From positions 1,302,001 through 1,366,000 of the forward strand of contig NZ_JACCBJ010000001.1 of the NCBI RefSeq assembly GCF_013408745.1: a stretch of DNA of 64,000 bases, given 5' to 3'. How positions within the stretch are numbered: position 1 is the first letter of the stretch; every line of letters begins with the position of its first letter. The stretch comes from Leifsonia soli. Lineage in GTDB: Bacteria > Actinomycetota > Actinomycetes > Actinomycetales > Microbacteriaceae. The position numbers and the translations under genes are program-made. The notes under the pieces were generated by a model. That model was given only the letters and a program-made list of their open reading frames with translations. It was not told the DNA's origin and did not search any database. This document shows positions 20,027 through 32,947 of this stretch, piece by piece.

Positions 20027-22408
20027 TCAGAGCCGGTCGAAGACCAGCGAGCGGCTCTTCGCGAAGCGGTAGAAGAGCTCGACCCCGACGGCTCCGACCG
20101 CCCCGATCGCGATGCCCCACGCGAGTGCGCCGTCCGCCTTCAGGTGCATCTCGAAGAAGGAGGCGGTGAACGGGATGAGGCACACCAGAGCGAAGGCCGC
20201 GGCCACCGCGACGAGCAGCAGCCAGCGCATCCCGGTGAGCGGACGGGTGAGCACGCACAGGATCCACAGCGACACGCAGAACAGCGCGACGGTGGTCACG
20301 CTGCGCGCCTCGTGCAGCGGGATGCTGCGATGCAGCGGAGCGTAGGCGACGATCGCGGTCACGCCGGCGATGAGGCCGGTCGGCACGGAGTACCGGAGCA
20401 CCCGTCCGAGCACGCCCGGCGTGTAGATGCGCTTGTTGGGCGCCAGCGCGAGGAAGAAGGAGGGGATGCCGATGGCGAGCGTCGAGACCAGCGTCAGCTG
20501 GCGCGGGAGGAAGGGGAACGGCCACAGCAGGATCGCGCTGACCAGCGCCAGCAGGATGCCGTAGGTGGTCTTCGCGAGGAAGATGTTGGAGACGCGCTCG
20601 ACGTTGGCGATGACGCGCCGCCCGGACGCGAGCACGTCGGGCAGGCGGTCGAAGCGGTCGTCGAGCAGCACGACGCGCGACACCGCCTTCGTCGCGGCCG
20701 TGCCGGTGCCCATCGCGATGCCGAGGTCGGCATCCTTGACCGCCATCGCGTCGTTCACACCGTCGCCGGTCATCGCGACCGTCCGTCCGCGTTCTTTGAG
20801 CAGCCGGACCGCCGTGCGCTTCTGGTCCGGGCTGACCCGCCCCAGCACACTCGCGGTGTCCAGCGCCTCGGCGAGCGCGTCGTCGGACGTCAGGGTGGAC
20901 GCATCCACCGCAGCGCCCTCCAGCTCGAGCTCGCGGGCGATGGCCGCGACGGTGACCGGGTTGTCGCCGGACATGACGACGACGCGCACCGTCTGCTCCC
21001 GGAAGTAGCGCAGGGTGTCGCGCGCCTCGGGCCGCAGGGTCTCGGCGAGGAGCACGAGCAGGGCCGGCTCGACGCGCACCCCGGTCAGCGGTCGGTGGAC
21101 GTCGTCGGGCAACGGGTCGACCGCCCGCGCCAGCGCCAGCGTCCGCAGGCCGGTCGCCGCCAGCTCGGTAGCGCGGGCGAGCGCGACGGGGTGCGCCTCG
21201 AGCACCCGCTCCGGAGCGCCGAGCACCCACGAGCTCTCCTCGTCGTCGACGGTCATGGTGAGCGCGCTGTACTTGGTCGCAGAGCTGAACGGGATGCGCC
21301 GGGCCACCCCGAAGCGGTCGCTGCGGAACCGCGACCCCAGCAGGCCGGACGTCGCGTTGCCCGCCTCGTCCGATCCGAAGGCGGCCAGCGCCGTCTCGGC
21401 CAGCTGCTTTCCGTCCGGAGCCGCGGCCCCGACGACCTCCGTCCCGTGCAGCGCGAGCTCCCCGGTCGTCAGCGTCCCGGTCTTGTCGAGGCAGAGCACG
21501 TCGACGCGGGCGAGCACCTCGACGGCCGCGAGCTCCTGCACGAGCACCTTCTTGGTGGCCAGCTGGATGGCGGCGACGCCGAACGCGAGGCTGGTCAGCA
21601 GCACGAGCCCCTCGGGGATCATGCCGACGACGGCGGCGACGGCGTCGACCAGCGCGCGCCGCCAGCGGGCGTCGACGAAGATCTCCGAGAACCCGCCGTA
21701 GGTGAGCACGCGCCCGATCAGCGTCACGACGATGAGCGGGCCGAGGATCCACGACAGGTACACCAGGATGCGGTTGGTCGCCTCGCGCAGCTCCGAGCGG
21801 ACGAGCGAGTGCTTGCGGATCTCGCTGGTCAGACGGCTGGCGTAGGAGTCCGCCCCGACGGCGGTCACGAGGGCGATGCCCGTGCCGGTGACGACGTGCG
21901 AGCCGGAGAGGAGCGGCGCATCCGCATCCTTGAAGACGGGGTCGGACTCCCCCGTCAGCATCGACTCGTCGAGCGACAGCCCGGTGCTCTCCACCACCAG
22001 GGCGTCCGCCGGGATCTGGTCGCCCGGCCGCAGCACGAGGAGGTCGTCGATCACGACGTCCTCGAGGGCGACCGTCGCCACGTCCCCGTCGCGGCGCACG
22101 CGGCTGTGCGGCGCCGCCAGCAGGGCGGCCCGGTCGAGGACCCGCTTGGCGCGGTACTCCTGCACGATGCCGATCAGGGCGTTGACGACGACGATGCCGA
22201 AGAAGAAGCCGTCGCGCAGGTCGCCGAGCAGCACGACGGCGAGGAAGCAGGCGGTGAGGATGCCGTTGAACAGGGTGAAGATGTTCTCGCGGAGGATGTC
22301 GCCGAGCGACCGCGAACTCGGCTGCGTCTGCGTGTTCGCCCGGCCCGCGGCAACACGCTCCGCCACCTGGGCGGCCGTCAGCCCCGTCCGTGTCCCCGCG
22401 TCCAGCAT
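20027..22408 (-). CDS. CtpE-like P-type cation ATPase
   Basis: This 793-residue P-type ATPase has the phosphorylation motif [10 protein letters not shown] (Asp near residue 305), the TGES-type actuator segment MLTGESDPV, the hinge MTGDGVND, and [14 protein letters not shown] in helix M4. The length, the N-terminal [16 protein letters not shown] cation-ATPase domain and the PEGLVL sequence match the mycobacterial CtpE group, linked to calcium uptake. About ten membrane helices are present. The C-terminal helices end in a polar tail. Ion specificity is inferred from family resemblance only. Confidence 0.85.
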   Translation of the reverse strand: MLDAGTRTGLTAAQVAERVAAGRANTQTQPSSRSLGDILRENIFTLFNGILTACFLAVVLLGDLRDGFFFGIVVVNALIGIVQEYRAKRVLDRAALLAAPHSRVRRDGDVATVALEDVVIDDLLVLRPGDQIPADALVVESTGLSLDESMLTGESDPVFKDADAPLLSGSHVVTGTGIALVTAVGADSYASRLTSEIRKHSLVRSELREATNRILVYLSWILGPLIVVTLIGRVLTYGGFSEIFVDARWRRALVDAVAAVVGMIPEGLVLLTSLAFGVAAIQLATKKVLVQELAAVEVLARVDVLCLDKTGTLTTGELALHGTEVVGAAAPDGKQLAETALAAFGSDEAGNATSGLLGSRFRSDRFGVARRIPFSSATKYSALTMTVDDEESSWVLGAPERVLEAHPVALARATELAATGLRTLALARAVDPLPDDVHRPLTGVRVEPALLVLLAETLRPEARDTLRYFREQTVRVVVMSGDNPVTVAAIARELELEGAAVDASTLTSDDALAEALDTASVLGRVSPDQKRTAVRLLKERGRTVAMTGDGVNDAMAVKDADLGIAMGTGTAATKAVSRVVLLDDRFDRLPDVLASGRRVIANVERVSNIFLAKTTYGILLALVSAILLWPFPFLPRQLTLVSTLAIGIPSFFLALAPNKRIYTPGVLGRVLRYSVPTGLIAGVTAIVAYAPLHRSIPLHEARSVTTVALFCVSLWILCVLTRPLTGMRWLLLVAVAAAFALVCLIPFTASFFEMHLKADGALAWGIAIGAVGAVGVELFYRFAKSRSLVFDRL

Positions 22409-22444
22409 CCGTCCCCCTCCGTCGCCCGCGAGCCCGCCGCCGTC

Positions 22445-23242
22445 CTAGCGGCCAGAGGCCGCGCCGCGGGGCGCCGTCGCCTTCTGCGGGAACTGGGCCT
22501 TGACCACGAACCACGTCACCAGCAGCAGCGGGGCGTAGAGCGGGACGCCCATGAGGAGCTTGGTGAGCGCGAGCGCGCTGGTCGCCGCGTCCGTGTGCGC
22601 CAGGTAGAGAGGGACCTGGACCACGAGCCGCGCGACGAAGAGCAGCAGCCAGAGGAAGGTGAGCGCCTGCATCACCCGGAACTTCCGCTTGTCGCTCCGC
22701 CAGGCGACCCCGTCGCCCATCAGGTAGCCGGCGGCCAGCCCGATGATCGGCCAGCGCACCAGCATGGAGATCAGGATGCCGGCGGCGTACGCGGCGTTGG
22801 TCCAGATCCCGAACAGGAAGTTGTCCTCGCCCCGCCCGGTGATGAGGGCGAGGATCGCCGAGACGCCAACGCCGATCAGTCCGGCCAGCGCCTGCGTGAG
22901 CGGCGTCCTCCCGATCACGCGCAGCACGGTGAAGACGATCGCGACGGCGACGGAGCAGCCGATCGACAGCGGGACGTTCTGCGTGAAGGTGAACAGGACG
23001 AGGAAGACGAGCCCCGGGAGGATCGTCTCGCAGAGCCCGCGGATGCCGCCAAGCGCGCCGAGCAGCGCCGCGCCGGTCGAGGCGTCGGTCTCCGCCAGCT
23101 GCCCGAGGCCCGAGCGGCGGGCGGCGGCCGCGATGCTGTCGCCCAGAGCGGGGGCCGGCGCGCCGGCGCCGGTCTCCGCGTTCTCCGCTGCGGTGGGCTC
23201 GGCCGGCGTGCTGTTCCGGTCGGGCCGGTCCTGATCGGTCAT
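22445..23242 (-). CDS. DUF3159 membrane protein
   Basis: This 265-residue protein has a disordered Ala/Pro-rich N-terminus (about 1-55) and about six membrane helices, with the family segment GLCETILPGLVFLVLFTFTQ. DUF3159 has no known function. In actinobacteria it lies next to DUF3710 and dut, as here. The ATG is 9 bases after the DUF3710 stop codon, so it belongs to the dut-DUF3710-DUF3159 operon. Confidence 0.85.
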   Translation of the reverse strand: MTDQDRPDRNSTPAEPTAAENAETGAGAPAPALGDSIAAAARRSGLGQLAETDASTGAALLGALGGIRGLCETILPGLVFLVLFTFTQNVPLSIGCSVAVAIVFTVLRVIGRTPLTQALAGLIGVGVSAILALITGRGEDNFLFGIWTNAAYAAGILISMLVRWPIIGLAAGYLMGDGVAWRSDKRKFRVMQALTFLWLLLFVARLVVQVPLYLAHTDAATSALALTKLLMGVPLYAPLLLVTWFVVKAQFPQKATAPRGAASGR

Positions 23243-23251
23243 GCGTGCGCC

Positions 23252-23929
23252 CTAAAGAGAGGAGTAGTCGTTCTCGTTGCCGGTCGTCGGCGCGGCCGGC
23301 ATCCGGAGCGGGATGAGGTCGCGCGGCGGCATCGGCACCGAGCCGCGGACCACCACGATGCTGCGGAACAGGTCTTCGACGAGCGCGGCCGCCTCCGGCT
23401 GCACCGCGGCATCCCCCGCGATCACGCCGCGGAGGAACCAACGAGGGCCGTCGACGCCGACGAAGCGGGCGACGCGGGTCTCGACCGGGCCGCCGTCCGG
23501 GGCCGCCACGGGGATCTCGGCCACGAGCTCCGGGCCGAACGCGCCGTCGCGCTCGGTGACCCGCCCGCCCTGGCGCTGGATCTGGTCGGTGATCTGGTCG
23601 CGGATCTCGTGCCACAGGCCGCTCGAGCGCGGCGCGGCGAACGGCTGAACCTGAAGCGTGGAGCCGGCGTAGTCCAAGCCGACCGCGACGACGCGCTGGG
23701 ACTCCTCCTCCACCTCGAGGCGCAGGTGCAGGCCCTCCCGCGGGAGGATCTTCACCCCGCCGAGGTCGACGTACGGCCGGACGGGGTTGGCCTCGCTCTC
23801 GTCGAGCGGCCCCTCGGTCTCGCGGTCCGGCGGGGCCGACTTCTCGAACTCCGCCTCCAGGCCGTCGTCCTGCTGCTCGAGCTCTGCGCCCTCCTCGGCT
23901 CCGCGAGGGGTGTCGCTGATGTCGCTCAC
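23252..23929 (-). CDS. DUF3710 family protein
   Basis: This 225-residue soluble protein has an acidic N-terminal tail (about 1-45) followed by the conserved core NPVRPYVDLGGVKILPREGL. The function is unknown. I choose the GTG at 23929. AGGAGA lies 7 bases upstream, and the codon overlaps the dut stop as GTGA, so translation is coupled. Longer in-frame extensions only read dut in the wrong frame. Confidence 0.85.
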   Translation of the reverse strand: MSDISDTPRGAEEGAELEQQDDGLEAEFEKSAPPDRETEGPLDESEANPVRPYVDLGGVKILPREGLHLRLEVEEESQRVVAVGLDYAGSTLQVQPFAAPRSSGLWHEIRDQITDQIQRQGGRVTERDGAFGPELVAEIPVAAPDGGPVETRVARFVGVDGPRWFLRGVIAGDAAVQPEAAALVEDLFRSIVVVRGSVPMPPRDLIPLRMPAAPTTGNENDYSSL

Positions 23930-24384
23930 GCGTGTTCTCCTGACTCGGTCACGGTGTACCCGGACGAGCCGAAGCCCGCGGTGCCGCGGTGGCTGTCCGG
24001 GAGGGTGTCGACGGGGATGAACCGGGCCCGCGTGACCGGCATGACGATCAGCTGGGCGATCCGGTCGCCGACGGCGATATCGTACGGCATCGACCTGTCG
24101 GTATTGAGAAGGGTCACCCGGATCTCGCCGCGGTAGCCGGCATCCACCGTCCCCGGCGCATTGACGATCGTCAGCCCGTGCCGCATGGCGAGGCCGCTGC
24201 GCGGCACGACAAAGCCGGCGTACCCGTCGGGCAGGGCGATCGAGACGCCGGTCGGCATGGTGAAACGCTCCCCCGGACCGAGGCGCACCGCCTCCGCGGC
24301 GCACAGGTCGGCGCCGGCGTCGCCCGGGTGCGCGTACGCGGGCAGGGACGAGGCGATGATCGGGACGTCGACGGTATCGGTCAC
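23926..24384 (-). CDS. dut: dUTP diphosphatase
   Basis: This 152-residue trimeric dUTPase hydrolyses dUTP to dUMP, limiting uracil in DNA. Motifs seen are AYAHPGDAGADLCAAE (motif 1), PRSGLAMRHGL (2), NAPGTVDAGYRGEI (3), GDRIAQLIV (4) and HRGTAGFGSSG (5). The GTG start at 24384 is 7 bases from TAGCCT, suggesting a leaderless transcript. It is the first gene of the dut-DUF3710-DUF3159 operon and is divergent from the DUF3093 gene. Confidence 0.95.
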   Translation of the reverse strand: MTDTVDVPIIASSLPAYAHPGDAGADLCAAEAVRLGPGERFTMPTGVSIALPDGYAGFVVPRSGLAMRHGLTIVNAPGTVDAGYRGEIRVTLLNTDRSMPYDIAVGDRIAQLIVMPVTRARFIPVDTLPDSHRGTAGFGSSGYTVTESGEHA

Positions 24385-24391
24385 GTGTCAG

Positions 24392-24397
24392 AGGCTA
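24392..24397 (-). promoter_or_regulatory. -10 hexamer for leaderless dut
   Basis: TAGCCT, 7 bases, then GTG at 24384. Confidence 0.4.
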
Positions 24398-24424
24398 GTG
24401 CAGAAGTCTGATCGAATAGAGGTC

Positions 24425-24871
24425 ATGGACCTGTACCGAGAGCGACTCTGGGCGACGCCCTGGCTGTTCATCTCCACCCTGCTCGTCATCCCCGCGGTCA
24501 TGCTCGTCTTCGCGCCGATCAACTTCACCGTCGGCGTCGTCCTGGCCATCGCGATCTACGTCGCCTGGGCGATCTTCCTCATCGCGACCGCGCCCGTCAT
24601 CCGCGTGACGAAGGACGAGCTGGCGGCCGGCAACGCACGCATCCCGCTCGAGCTCGTCGGCGAGCCGACGGCGTACCGCGGCGACGACGCGACCCTGGAG
24701 CGCGGCCGGCGTCTCGATGCCCGGGCGTGGCTGCTCATCCGCGGCTGGATCAAGCCGGTCGTGAAGGTCCCGGTCCTCGACCAGGACGACCCGGCGCCCT
24801 ACTGGCTCCTCTCGACAAGAAACCCGGACCAGCTGGTCCGGGTTCTCGATGAGGCTCGCCTCAGTTCCTAG
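24425..24871 (+). CDS. DUF3093 membrane protein
   Basis: This 148-residue protein has two membrane helices near the N-terminus (about 13-32 and 38-58) and a C-terminal domain of about 85 residues ending in LLSTRNPDQLVRVLDEA, characteristic of DUF3093. The function is unknown. The ATG at 24425 gives the usual MDLYRERLW start, and AGAGG lies just upstream. It converges with the DUF4193 gene, 11 bases away. Confidence 0.85.
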   Translation: MDLYRERLWATPWLFISTLLVIPAVMLVFAPINFTVGVVLAIAIYVAWAIFLIATAPVIRVTKDELAAGNARIPLELVGEPTAYRGDDATLERGRRLDARAWLLIRGWIKPVVKVPVLDQDDPAPYWLLSTRNPDQLVRVLDEARLSS

Positions 24872-24882
24872 TTCGTCCGACG

Positions 24883-25176
24883 TCAGGCGGCGCACTCCAC
24901 GCAGATCGGTCCGAGCTTGGTCTCGTGATCGATCTGGGAGCGGTGCTTCACCAGGAAGCAGTTCACGCAGGTGAACTCGTCCGCCTGGGGAGGCAGCACG
25001 ACGACGTCGAGGTCGAGGTCGGAGAGGTCGGCACCGGGGAGCTCGTATCCGCCGGGGTTGTCAGCGTCTTCGACGTCGACGACCCCCGACATCTTGTCCG
25101 GGACACGCTCCTTGAGGGCCTCGATCGACTCGGAGTCGTCCTCGGTCTTCCGCGGTGCGTCGTAATCCGTTGCCAT
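24883..25176 (-). CDS. DUF4193 zinc-ribbon-like protein
   Basis: This 97-residue acidic protein starts MATDYDAPRK, the invariant DUF4193 beginning, and ends with two cysteine pairs, CVNC and CVEC, that should bind zinc. I use the ATG at 25176 rather than the one 6 bases earlier because of this conserved start. The function is unknown. The family is widespread in actinobacteria and usually lies between dut and the primary sigma factor, as here. Confidence 0.9.
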   Translation of the reverse strand: MATDYDAPRKTEDDSESIEALKERVPDKMSGVVDVEDADNPGGYELPGADLSDLDLDVVVLPPQADEFTCVNCFLVKHRSQIDHETKLGPICVECAA

Positions 25177-25379
25177 GCCCATCCACTTCTCGTCGTAACG
25201 GCCGATTCTCGCAATCGGCGGCCATAGTTTGCATCAATCGCCCCTGAATAGCAAAACCAATCAGGAGCCTCTCAGCATTGCTCGGTGTGCAACTTCCGGC
25301 ACGCCCGCGGTATTCCCCGGAATGCCTACTGCTCCGTGGCATCCTGGGGCCGTACGAACGAGCTCGGAAGGCAATCCAC

Positions 25380-26528
25380 ATGCAGGATCTGAAGGTCATC
25401 GGGGTCGAGAACGGCGCGCTGGTCGCCGTCGGCGACGACGGTGAGCGTTTCCGCATCGCCGTGGACGAGGCGTTGCAGTCGAAGGTGCGCCAGGTGCGGC
25501 AGGAGACGCCCGCCGACGCGCCGAAGCTCTCACCGCGCGAAGTGCAGGCCCACATCCGTTCCGGCATGTCCGCAGAGGACGTCGCAGCGGTCACCGGAGC
25601 GCCCCTGGAGTACGTCCAGCGCTTCGAGGGACCGATCATCGCCGAGCGCGAGCACATCGTGGCGAGCGCCCTCAGCGTCCCTGTGCACACCTCCGACGCC
25701 GTCGACCCGCTGGGCGAGGCCGAGACGTTCGGTTCGGTCATCCGCGACCGGCTGGCGTCGCTCGGCGTCGCCGGCGAGCGCTGGGCGAGCTGGAAGGACA
25801 GCGAGACCGGCTGGATCGTCAAGCTGGAGTTCACCGCCGACACCATCGACCACGACGCGCGCTGGTCGTACGACGCGCGCAAGCACGCCCTCGCGCCGCT
25901 GAACTCGGAGGCGACGACGCTCTCCCAGGCGGGCGAGCTGCGCGGCGGGGCGCTCATCCCCCGTCTCCGCGCCGTCCTGCCGCACGAGGGCGAGCCGGAC
26001 AGCTCCCGCTTCGACAGCGGGGCCTTCACCTTCCCGGCCCCCGCCCCGGCCGCCGACCTGATGGGCCCGGAGATCACGGCGCCCATCGAGCCGCTGGCCC
26101 AGGGCCGCACGCCCGGCGCCAACAACTCGATCAGCGTCTCGGCCATCAAGCGCGCCGACGACGCCCCGCGAGATCTGCACCAGACCGCCGATCTGCTGGA
26201 GGCCCTCCGTCGCCGCCGCGGCGAGCGGGAGGCCGCCGGGTACGACGACCGGCCGACGCCGGCCGACGCGTCCCCGGTGGATGTCGTTCCGACCCCGCCG
26301 ACCGAGGCCCCGGTCACGCCGACGCCCGGCCCGACGCCGTTCCGGCTGATCGATGAGCGTCCGCCCGCCGCCGAGCAGCCCCCGCTCCCCCTCGACGTGC
26401 CGGCTCCGCCGAGCGGTCCGTCGAACGACTCCGGTCCGCAGCCGTCGTCGCGGAAGAAGGGCCGGGCGGCCATGCCGAGCTGGGACGAGATCGTTTTCGG
26501 CGCGCGGACGGACGACGATCTGGCCTGA
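25380..26528 (+). CDS. sepH: Septation protein SepH (DUF3071)
   Basis: This 382-residue protein has the N-terminal DUF3071 region MQDLKVIGVENGALVAVGD with a helix-turn-helix segment (SPREVQAHIRSGMSAEDVAA, about 52-72). A long Pro/Ala-rich disordered region follows, with a short conserved C-terminal segment (SWDEIVFGARTDD). In Streptomyces SepH binds FtsZ and promotes Z-ring assembly. The ATG at 25380 is preceded by GGAAGG 8 bases upstream. It is divergent from DUF4193 and converges with the phosphodiesterase gene. Confidence 0.88.
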   Translation: MQDLKVIGVENGALVAVGDDGERFRIAVDEALQSKVRQVRQETPADAPKLSPREVQAHIRSGMSAEDVAAVTGAPLEYVQRFEGPIIAEREHIVASALSVPVHTSDAVDPLGEAETFGSVIRDRLASLGVAGERWASWKDSETGWIVKLEFTADTIDHDARWSYDARKHALAPLNSEATTLSQAGELRGGALIPRLRAVLPHEGEPDSSRFDSGAFTFPAPAPAADLMGPEITAPIEPLAQGRTPGANNSISVSAIKRADDAPRDLHQTADLLEALRRRRGEREAAGYDDRPTPADASPVDVVPTPPTEAPVTPTPGPTPFRLIDERPPAAEQPPLPLDVPAPPSGPSNDSGPQPSSRKKGRAAMPSWDEIVFGARTDDDLA

Positions 26529-26555
26529 GCGGCAGGTCCTTCCTGCTCGGTGCGC

Positions 26556-27689
26556 CTACGCGGCCGCGCCGAACCGCAGCAGCGGGACCCGCGTCTCCTC
26601 CGGCGTGAGCGACCCGTGCTGGCCGACCATGTTGCGGCCGGTGCGCTGCGGGTCCCGGCCGTCGTAGTAGGCGATGCGCTTGCGCGCGGCGACGAGCACA
26701 TCCCCGATCCGCGGGGCGACCTCGGGGGCGACCCGCTCGCCGAACCAGCCGGCGTCGACGGCCTCGGCGCGCGTCGCCACCCACGACCGGTCGCCCTCGG
26801 CGTCGCGCCAGCGCTCGGCGACCGCCGCAGGCGACGCGCCGTCCTCGAGATAGAGGTGCAGGAGGCGCGGTTCGCCGGCGATGTCCGCCACGTCCTGCAG
26901 CAGCTCCGGCGCGGTGTCGTAGAGGATGTGGCCGCTTTCTGGCACGTCGACGACGCCGTGGTCGGCGGTCAGCAGCGCGCCGCGTCCGGGACCGAGGCGA
27001 CGGGCGAAGGCGACGACCAGCGCATCCAGGGTCTCCAGCGCCGTGGTCCAGTCCGGTGACTCCCAGCCGCGCGCGTGCGCCAGCTGGTCGAGCTCCGCGA
27101 CGTAGAGGTAGGTGAGCCCCGGTCCGGCGGTCGCGACGACATCGGCGGCCGCCGCGAAGCGGTCGGCCATCGACTGCACGCCGACGAACTCGGCTCCGCG
27201 CAGCACCGCGGCGGTGAAGCCGGTGCCGGCGAACTTGGGCAGGGCGATCGCGCGCGGCGTCACGCCCCGCTCCGCCGCCGCCTCGAAGACCGTGCGCGAG
27301 CGCTGCCAGCTCGCCGGGTCCATCCGCTCGTCCCAGCCGGTGAGCTGGTTCGTCAGGCGGCCCGCGCCGTCGCGCACCCGGTAGCCGACCAGACCGTGCT
27401 CGCCGGGCGTCGTCCCGGTGGTCAGCGTGGCCAGAGCGGCGGCCGTGGTCGTCGGGAAGCCGGAGTCGATCGTCGTCGCCTTGCCGAGCAGCGGGGCGAG
27501 CGTCCTGGCATGGCCTGCACGTGCCCGCAGGGCGGCCGCGCCGAGGCCGTCCACCACGATGACGACCACGTGCTCCATCGCCGGGAGGCCCAGGTCGTTG
27601 GTCTCGCCGGACAGCGCGGCGAGCGAACTCGGAAGAACCGTGGCGAGGCTCGCTCTCGTCGTGAACGCGGCCGGTAGCATGGGGGGCAT
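26556..27689 (-). CDS. Alkaline-phosphatase-superfamily nucleotide pyrophosphatase/phosphodiesterase
   Basis: This 377-residue metalloenzyme has the superfamily metal and nucleophile sites: VVIVVDGLG (metal Asp), FPTTTAAAL (catalytic Thr), [10 protein letters not shown] (Asp/His), TADHGVVD (Asp-His) and VGQHGSL (last His). This is the NPP-like arrangement. The substrate is unknown. The start is ATG 27689 or 27680, giving MPPMLPAAF or MLPAAF. CAGACT sits 7 bases before 27689, so that start is preferred. It is divergent from parC. Confidence 0.85.
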   Translation of the reverse strand: MPPMLPAAFTTRASLATVLPSSLAALSGETNDLGLPAMEHVVVIVVDGLGAAALRARAGHARTLAPLLGKATTIDSGFPTTTAAALATLTTGTTPGEHGLVGYRVRDGAGRLTNQLTGWDERMDPASWQRSRTVFEAAAERGVTPRAIALPKFAGTGFTAAVLRGAEFVGVQSMADRFAAAADVVATAGPGLTYLYVAELDQLAHARGWESPDWTTALETLDALVVAFARRLGPGRGALLTADHGVVDVPESGHILYDTAPELLQDVADIAGEPRLLHLYLEDGASPAAVAERWRDAEGDRSWVATRAEAVDAGWFGERVAPEVAPRIGDVLVAARKRIAYYDGRDPQRTGRNMVGQHGSLTPEETRVPLLRFGAAA

Positions 27690-27764
27690 CCGGCCCAGTC
27701 TGGCACAGCGATCCCGCCGCCCGACAAGCCGCCCCCGCCCCTTCGCACCGCACAGAATGCCCGA

Positions 27765-30251
27765 ATGACACCTGCAGACGACAAGCCCGCCGCCGGAACG
27801 ACGGAACGCATCGAAGACGTCGACGTCACGACCGAGATGCAGGGCTCGTTCCTCGAATACGCCTACTCGGTGATCTACTCGCGGGCCCTCCCGGACGCCC
27901 GCGACGGCCTCAAGCCCGTGCAGCGCCGCATCCTCTACATGATGACCGAGATGGGCCTGCGCCCCGACCGCGGGCACGTCAAGTCGGCGCGCGTCACCGG
28001 CGAGGTCATGGGAAAGCTGCACCCGCACGGCGACAGCGCCATCTACGACGCCCTGGTGCGTATGGCGCAGGACTTCACCCTCCGCGTCCCGCTGGTCGAC
28101 GGGCACGGCAACTTCGGGTCGCTCGACGACGGCCCCGCCGCCGCCCGGTACACCGAGGCGCGCCTGGCCGCCGCGGCCCTCGCGATGACGGAGGACCTCG
28201 ACGAGGACGTCGTCGACTTCGTCCCCAACTACGACAACCAGCTGATGCAGCCGGACGTGCTGCCCGCCGCGTTCCCCAACCTGCTCGTCAACGGCGCCAG
28301 CGGCATCGCGGTCGGCATGGCCACCAACATGGCGCCGCACAACCTCATCGAGGTCGTCGGCGCCGCCCGGCACCTGCTCGAGAACCCGGATGCGACGCTC
28401 GACGACCTGATGGCGTACGTCCCCGGCCCCGACCTCCCCGGCGGCGGCACCATCGCCGGCCTGGCCGGCGTGCGCGACGCCTACGCGACCGGACGCGGCA
28501 GCTTCCGGATGCGCGCCAAGGTGACTGTCGAATCCATCACGGCGCGCAAGAGCGGCCTCGTCGTCACCGAACTGCCCTACCTGGTGGGCCCGGAGAAGGT
28601 GATCGAGAAGATCAAGGACGGCGTCAACTCCAAGAAGCTCAACGGCATCTCCGACGTCACCGATCTCTCCGACCGCCAGCACGGACTCCGGCTGGTCATC
28701 GGCCTCAAGACGGGGTTCAGCCCGGAGGCGGTGCTCGAGCAGCTGTACCGCTACACGCCGCTCGAAGAGGGCTTCGCGATCAACAACGTGGCCCTGGTGG
28801 CCGGCGGACCGCAGACGCTCGGCCTGCGCGACCTGCTCCAGGTGTACCTCGACCACCGCATCAGCGTGGTCACGCGCCGCTCGCAGTTCCGCCTGGCGCG
28901 TCGCAAGGAACGGCTCCACCTGGTCGAGGGCCTGCTCGTCGCGATCCTCGACATCGATGAGGTCATCCAGGTCATACGCACCTCCGACGACACGGAGCAG
29001 GCGCGCGGGCGCCTGATGCAGGTGTTCGACCTGAGCACCCTGCAGGCCGACTACATCCTCGAGCTGCGGCTGCGCCGCCTCACCAAGTTCAGCCGGATCG
29101 AGCTCGAGACCGAGCGCGATCAGCTCCGCCGCGAGATCGAGGAGCTCGAGGCGCTCCTCGCCTCGCGCCAGCGCATCAACGACCTGGTGTCGGACGAGCT
29201 GGAGCGGGTGGCCGCGACCTTCGGCACGCCGCGGCGGACGCTGCTCACCGAGGCGAAGCCGTCGATCGCCGGGGCCTCGCGAAGCAAGGCGGCGACCGTG
29301 CAGCTCGAGGTCGCCGATGTGCCGACGCGCGTGTACCTCTCGACGACCGGGCGCATCCTGCGCGTGGACGCTGTGGCGGGCGCGGACGGAGCGGAGGGCG
29401 GCCTCGACCGCATCCAGCCGCCGGCCCGGCGCAGCAAGCACGACGCCATCCTGTCGCAGCTGGACACCACCAGCCGCAGCGAGATCGGCGCGGTCACGAA
29501 CCGGGGCCGGCTCATCCGCTTCTCCCCCGTCGACCTTCCGGCGGTGCCGGCGAACTCCATCCAGCCGGCCGCCGGGGTCAAGATCGGCGACTACCTCGCA
29601 CTGGCGGACAAGAAGGAGCGGGTCCTCGCCCTCGTGTCGCTCGACTCGGAGCGCACGATCGCGCTCGGCACCGCGCAGGGCGTCGTGAAGCGCGTCGCGG
29701 CGGGCGACTGGGCCAACAAGCCGGAGTTCGAGGTCATCGGGCTCAAACAGGGCGACGAGGTCGTGGGCGCCACCACGGTCACCGACGCGGACGAGCTCGT
29801 GTTCGTCGCCAGCGACGCTCAGCTGCTGCGGTTCGCCGCGTCGAACGTGCGACCGCAGGGCCGCGCGGCAGGCGGCATGGCGGGCATCAACCTCGGCGCC
29901 GGCGCGCACGTCATCTACTTCGGCGCCGTCTCGGCCGAAGAGGCCGACGGCGCGGTCGTCGCGACCATCGCCGCCAGCGACGCCACCCTTCCCGGCGCCG
30001 ACCCCGGCTCGGCGAAGGTCAGCGACTTCGCCGAGTTCCCGGCGAAGGGCCGCGCCACCGGCGGTGTGCGCGCGCAGCGGTTCCTCAAGGGCGAGAACGA
30101 GCTGGTGCTCGCATGGGCCGGTCCGACTCCCGCTCAGGCGGTCGCGCCGGACGGCGCTGCGCGGGCGCTCCCCGAGGGCGGCTCCCGCCGCGACGGCTCC
30201 GGCACCCCGCTCGACACCGTCGTCGGCTCCATCGGCCGCCGCATCGGCTGA
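27765..30251 (+). CDS. parC: DNA topoisomerase IV subunit A
   Basis: This 828-residue type IIA subunit A has the catalytic tyrosine Tyr129 in [10 protein letters not shown] and the breakage-reunion helix [18 protein letters not shown], where Ser91 and Asp95 are the quinolone-sensitive positions. The C-terminal beta-pinwheel lacks the GyrA-box QRRGGKG, which supports topoisomerase IV over gyrase. The parE partner is encoded convergently rather than in an operon. Together they would decatenate replicated chromosomes. Inverted repeats occupy the spacer between the two genes. Confidence 0.88.
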   Translation: MTPADDKPAAGTTERIEDVDVTTEMQGSFLEYAYSVIYSRALPDARDGLKPVQRRILYMMTEMGLRPDRGHVKSARVTGEVMGKLHPHGDSAIYDALVRMAQDFTLRVPLVDGHGNFGSLDDGPAAARYTEARLAAAALAMTEDLDEDVVDFVPNYDNQLMQPDVLPAAFPNLLVNGASGIAVGMATNMAPHNLIEVVGAARHLLENPDATLDDLMAYVPGPDLPGGGTIAGLAGVRDAYATGRGSFRMRAKVTVESITARKSGLVVTELPYLVGPEKVIEKIKDGVNSKKLNGISDVTDLSDRQHGLRLVIGLKTGFSPEAVLEQLYRYTPLEEGFAINNVALVAGGPQTLGLRDLLQVYLDHRISVVTRRSQFRLARRKERLHLVEGLLVAILDIDEVIQVIRTSDDTEQARGRLMQVFDLSTLQADYILELRLRRLTKFSRIELETERDQLRREIEELEALLASRQRINDLVSDELERVAATFGTPRRTLLTEAKPSIAGASRSKAATVQLEVADVPTRVYLSTTGRILRVDAVAGADGAEGGLDRIQPPARRSKHDAILSQLDTTSRSEIGAVTNRGRLIRFSPVDLPAVPANSIQPAAGVKIGDYLALADKKERVLALVSLDSERTIALGTAQGVVKRVAAGDWANKPEFEVIGLKQGDEVVGATTVTDADELVFVASDAQLLRFAASNVRPQGRAAGGMAGINLGAGAHVIYFGAVSAEEADGAVVATIAASDATLPGADPGSAKVSDFAEFPAKGRATGGVRAQRFLKGENELVLAWAGPTPAQAVAPDGAARALPEGGSRRDGSGTPLDTVVGSIGRRIG

Positions 30252-30268
30252 CCCTCCCGCCCACTCTG

Positions 30269-30348
30269 CGCCCCACCGTCGAGTCCGCGATCTTTGCACG
30301 TCCGCACGGCGTGTCGCGTGCAAAGTTTGCGGACTCGACGGTGGGGCG
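30269..30348. repeat. Long inverted repeat between parC and parE (GTCGAGT...TGCACG family), copy A
   Basis: Arms of 32 bases (30269-30300 and 30317-30348) differ at two positions and flank a 16-base loop. Each arm holds CCGTCGAGTCCGC and TTTGCACG. Two relatives lie at 49644-49708 and 53591-53676, also between convergent genes. Confidence 0.85.
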
Positions 30349-30359
30349 GCGCGGCTTCG

Positions 30360-32459
<2,100 letters not shown>

Positions 32460-32628
32460 GGGTGCTCCTTGTGGTTCCGGCGCGCCCATCCGGGTGCGGG
32501 CGCACGTGCTCCTCCAGACTAAGCGCCGGGCGGCGCAGCCCCCGTCACCGACACCCGGCGGGCGCCGAGGCTACGCGTTGAGCGAAATAGCAGGCGATGC
32601 GCGTCCGATTGCCGGGCATCCGTGGTTC

Positions 32629-32634
32629 TATAGA
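32629..32634 (+). promoter_or_regulatory. Putative -10 hexamer upstream of DUF7455 gene
   Basis: TATAGA lies 40 bases before the ATG at 32675. TTGCCG (32609-32614) is a weak -35 candidate with a short 14-base spacer. Confidence 0.35.
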
Positions 32635-32674
32635 CGTACCGAGTTCAAGCGGTTGCGACGGAAAGGAGCATCAC

Positions 32675-32911
32675 ATGTCGACACTCACCTCGGAGAACGG
32701 GGCGGTTGACGAGCTCGCATCGGGGCCGCAGTTGACGGCCGCGGACCGTTGCGACAGCTGCGGCGCGCAGGCGTACATCCGCGTCGTCGTCAACAACGGC
32801 GAACTCCTCTTCTGCGCCCACCACGGCAAGAAGCACCAGGAGAAGCTCTCTCAGATCGCCCACAGCTGGCACGACGAGACCGCTCGCCTGTTCGAAGAGC
32901 AGCGCGCGTAA
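32675..32911 (+). CDS. DUF7455 zinc-ribbon-like small protein
   Basis: This 78-residue protein has a possible zinc site, CDSCGAQ, and later CAHHGKKH, typical of the actinobacterial DUF7455 family of unknown function. The ATG at 32675 follows AAAGGAG by 6 bases. It is the first gene before the racemase pair, 36 bases away, so it may be co-transcribed with them. In other actinobacteria this family also lies near the primary sigma factor gene. Confidence 0.8.
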   Translation: MSTLTSENGAVDELASGPQLTAADRCDSCGAQAYIRVVVNNGELLFCAHHGKKHQEKLSQIAHSWHDETARLFEEQRA

Positions 32912-32947
32912 CGCGACCCCATCGCGAATCGCGAGGCTGACCGGAGG

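Noticed and set aside
19889..24136. Very long plus-strand open frame (about 1400 codons) opposite the ATPase and dut genes
   Set aside because: Shadow of well-recognised minus-strand genes. The translated composition is His/Arg/Gly-rich with no domain.
27690..30323. Upstream extension of the phosphodiesterase reading frame on the minus strand, giving a 1255-residue protein
   Set aside because: It is antisense to parC, has Arg/Ala/Asp-rich composition typical of a GC-rich shadow frame, and the real enzyme begins at about 27689.
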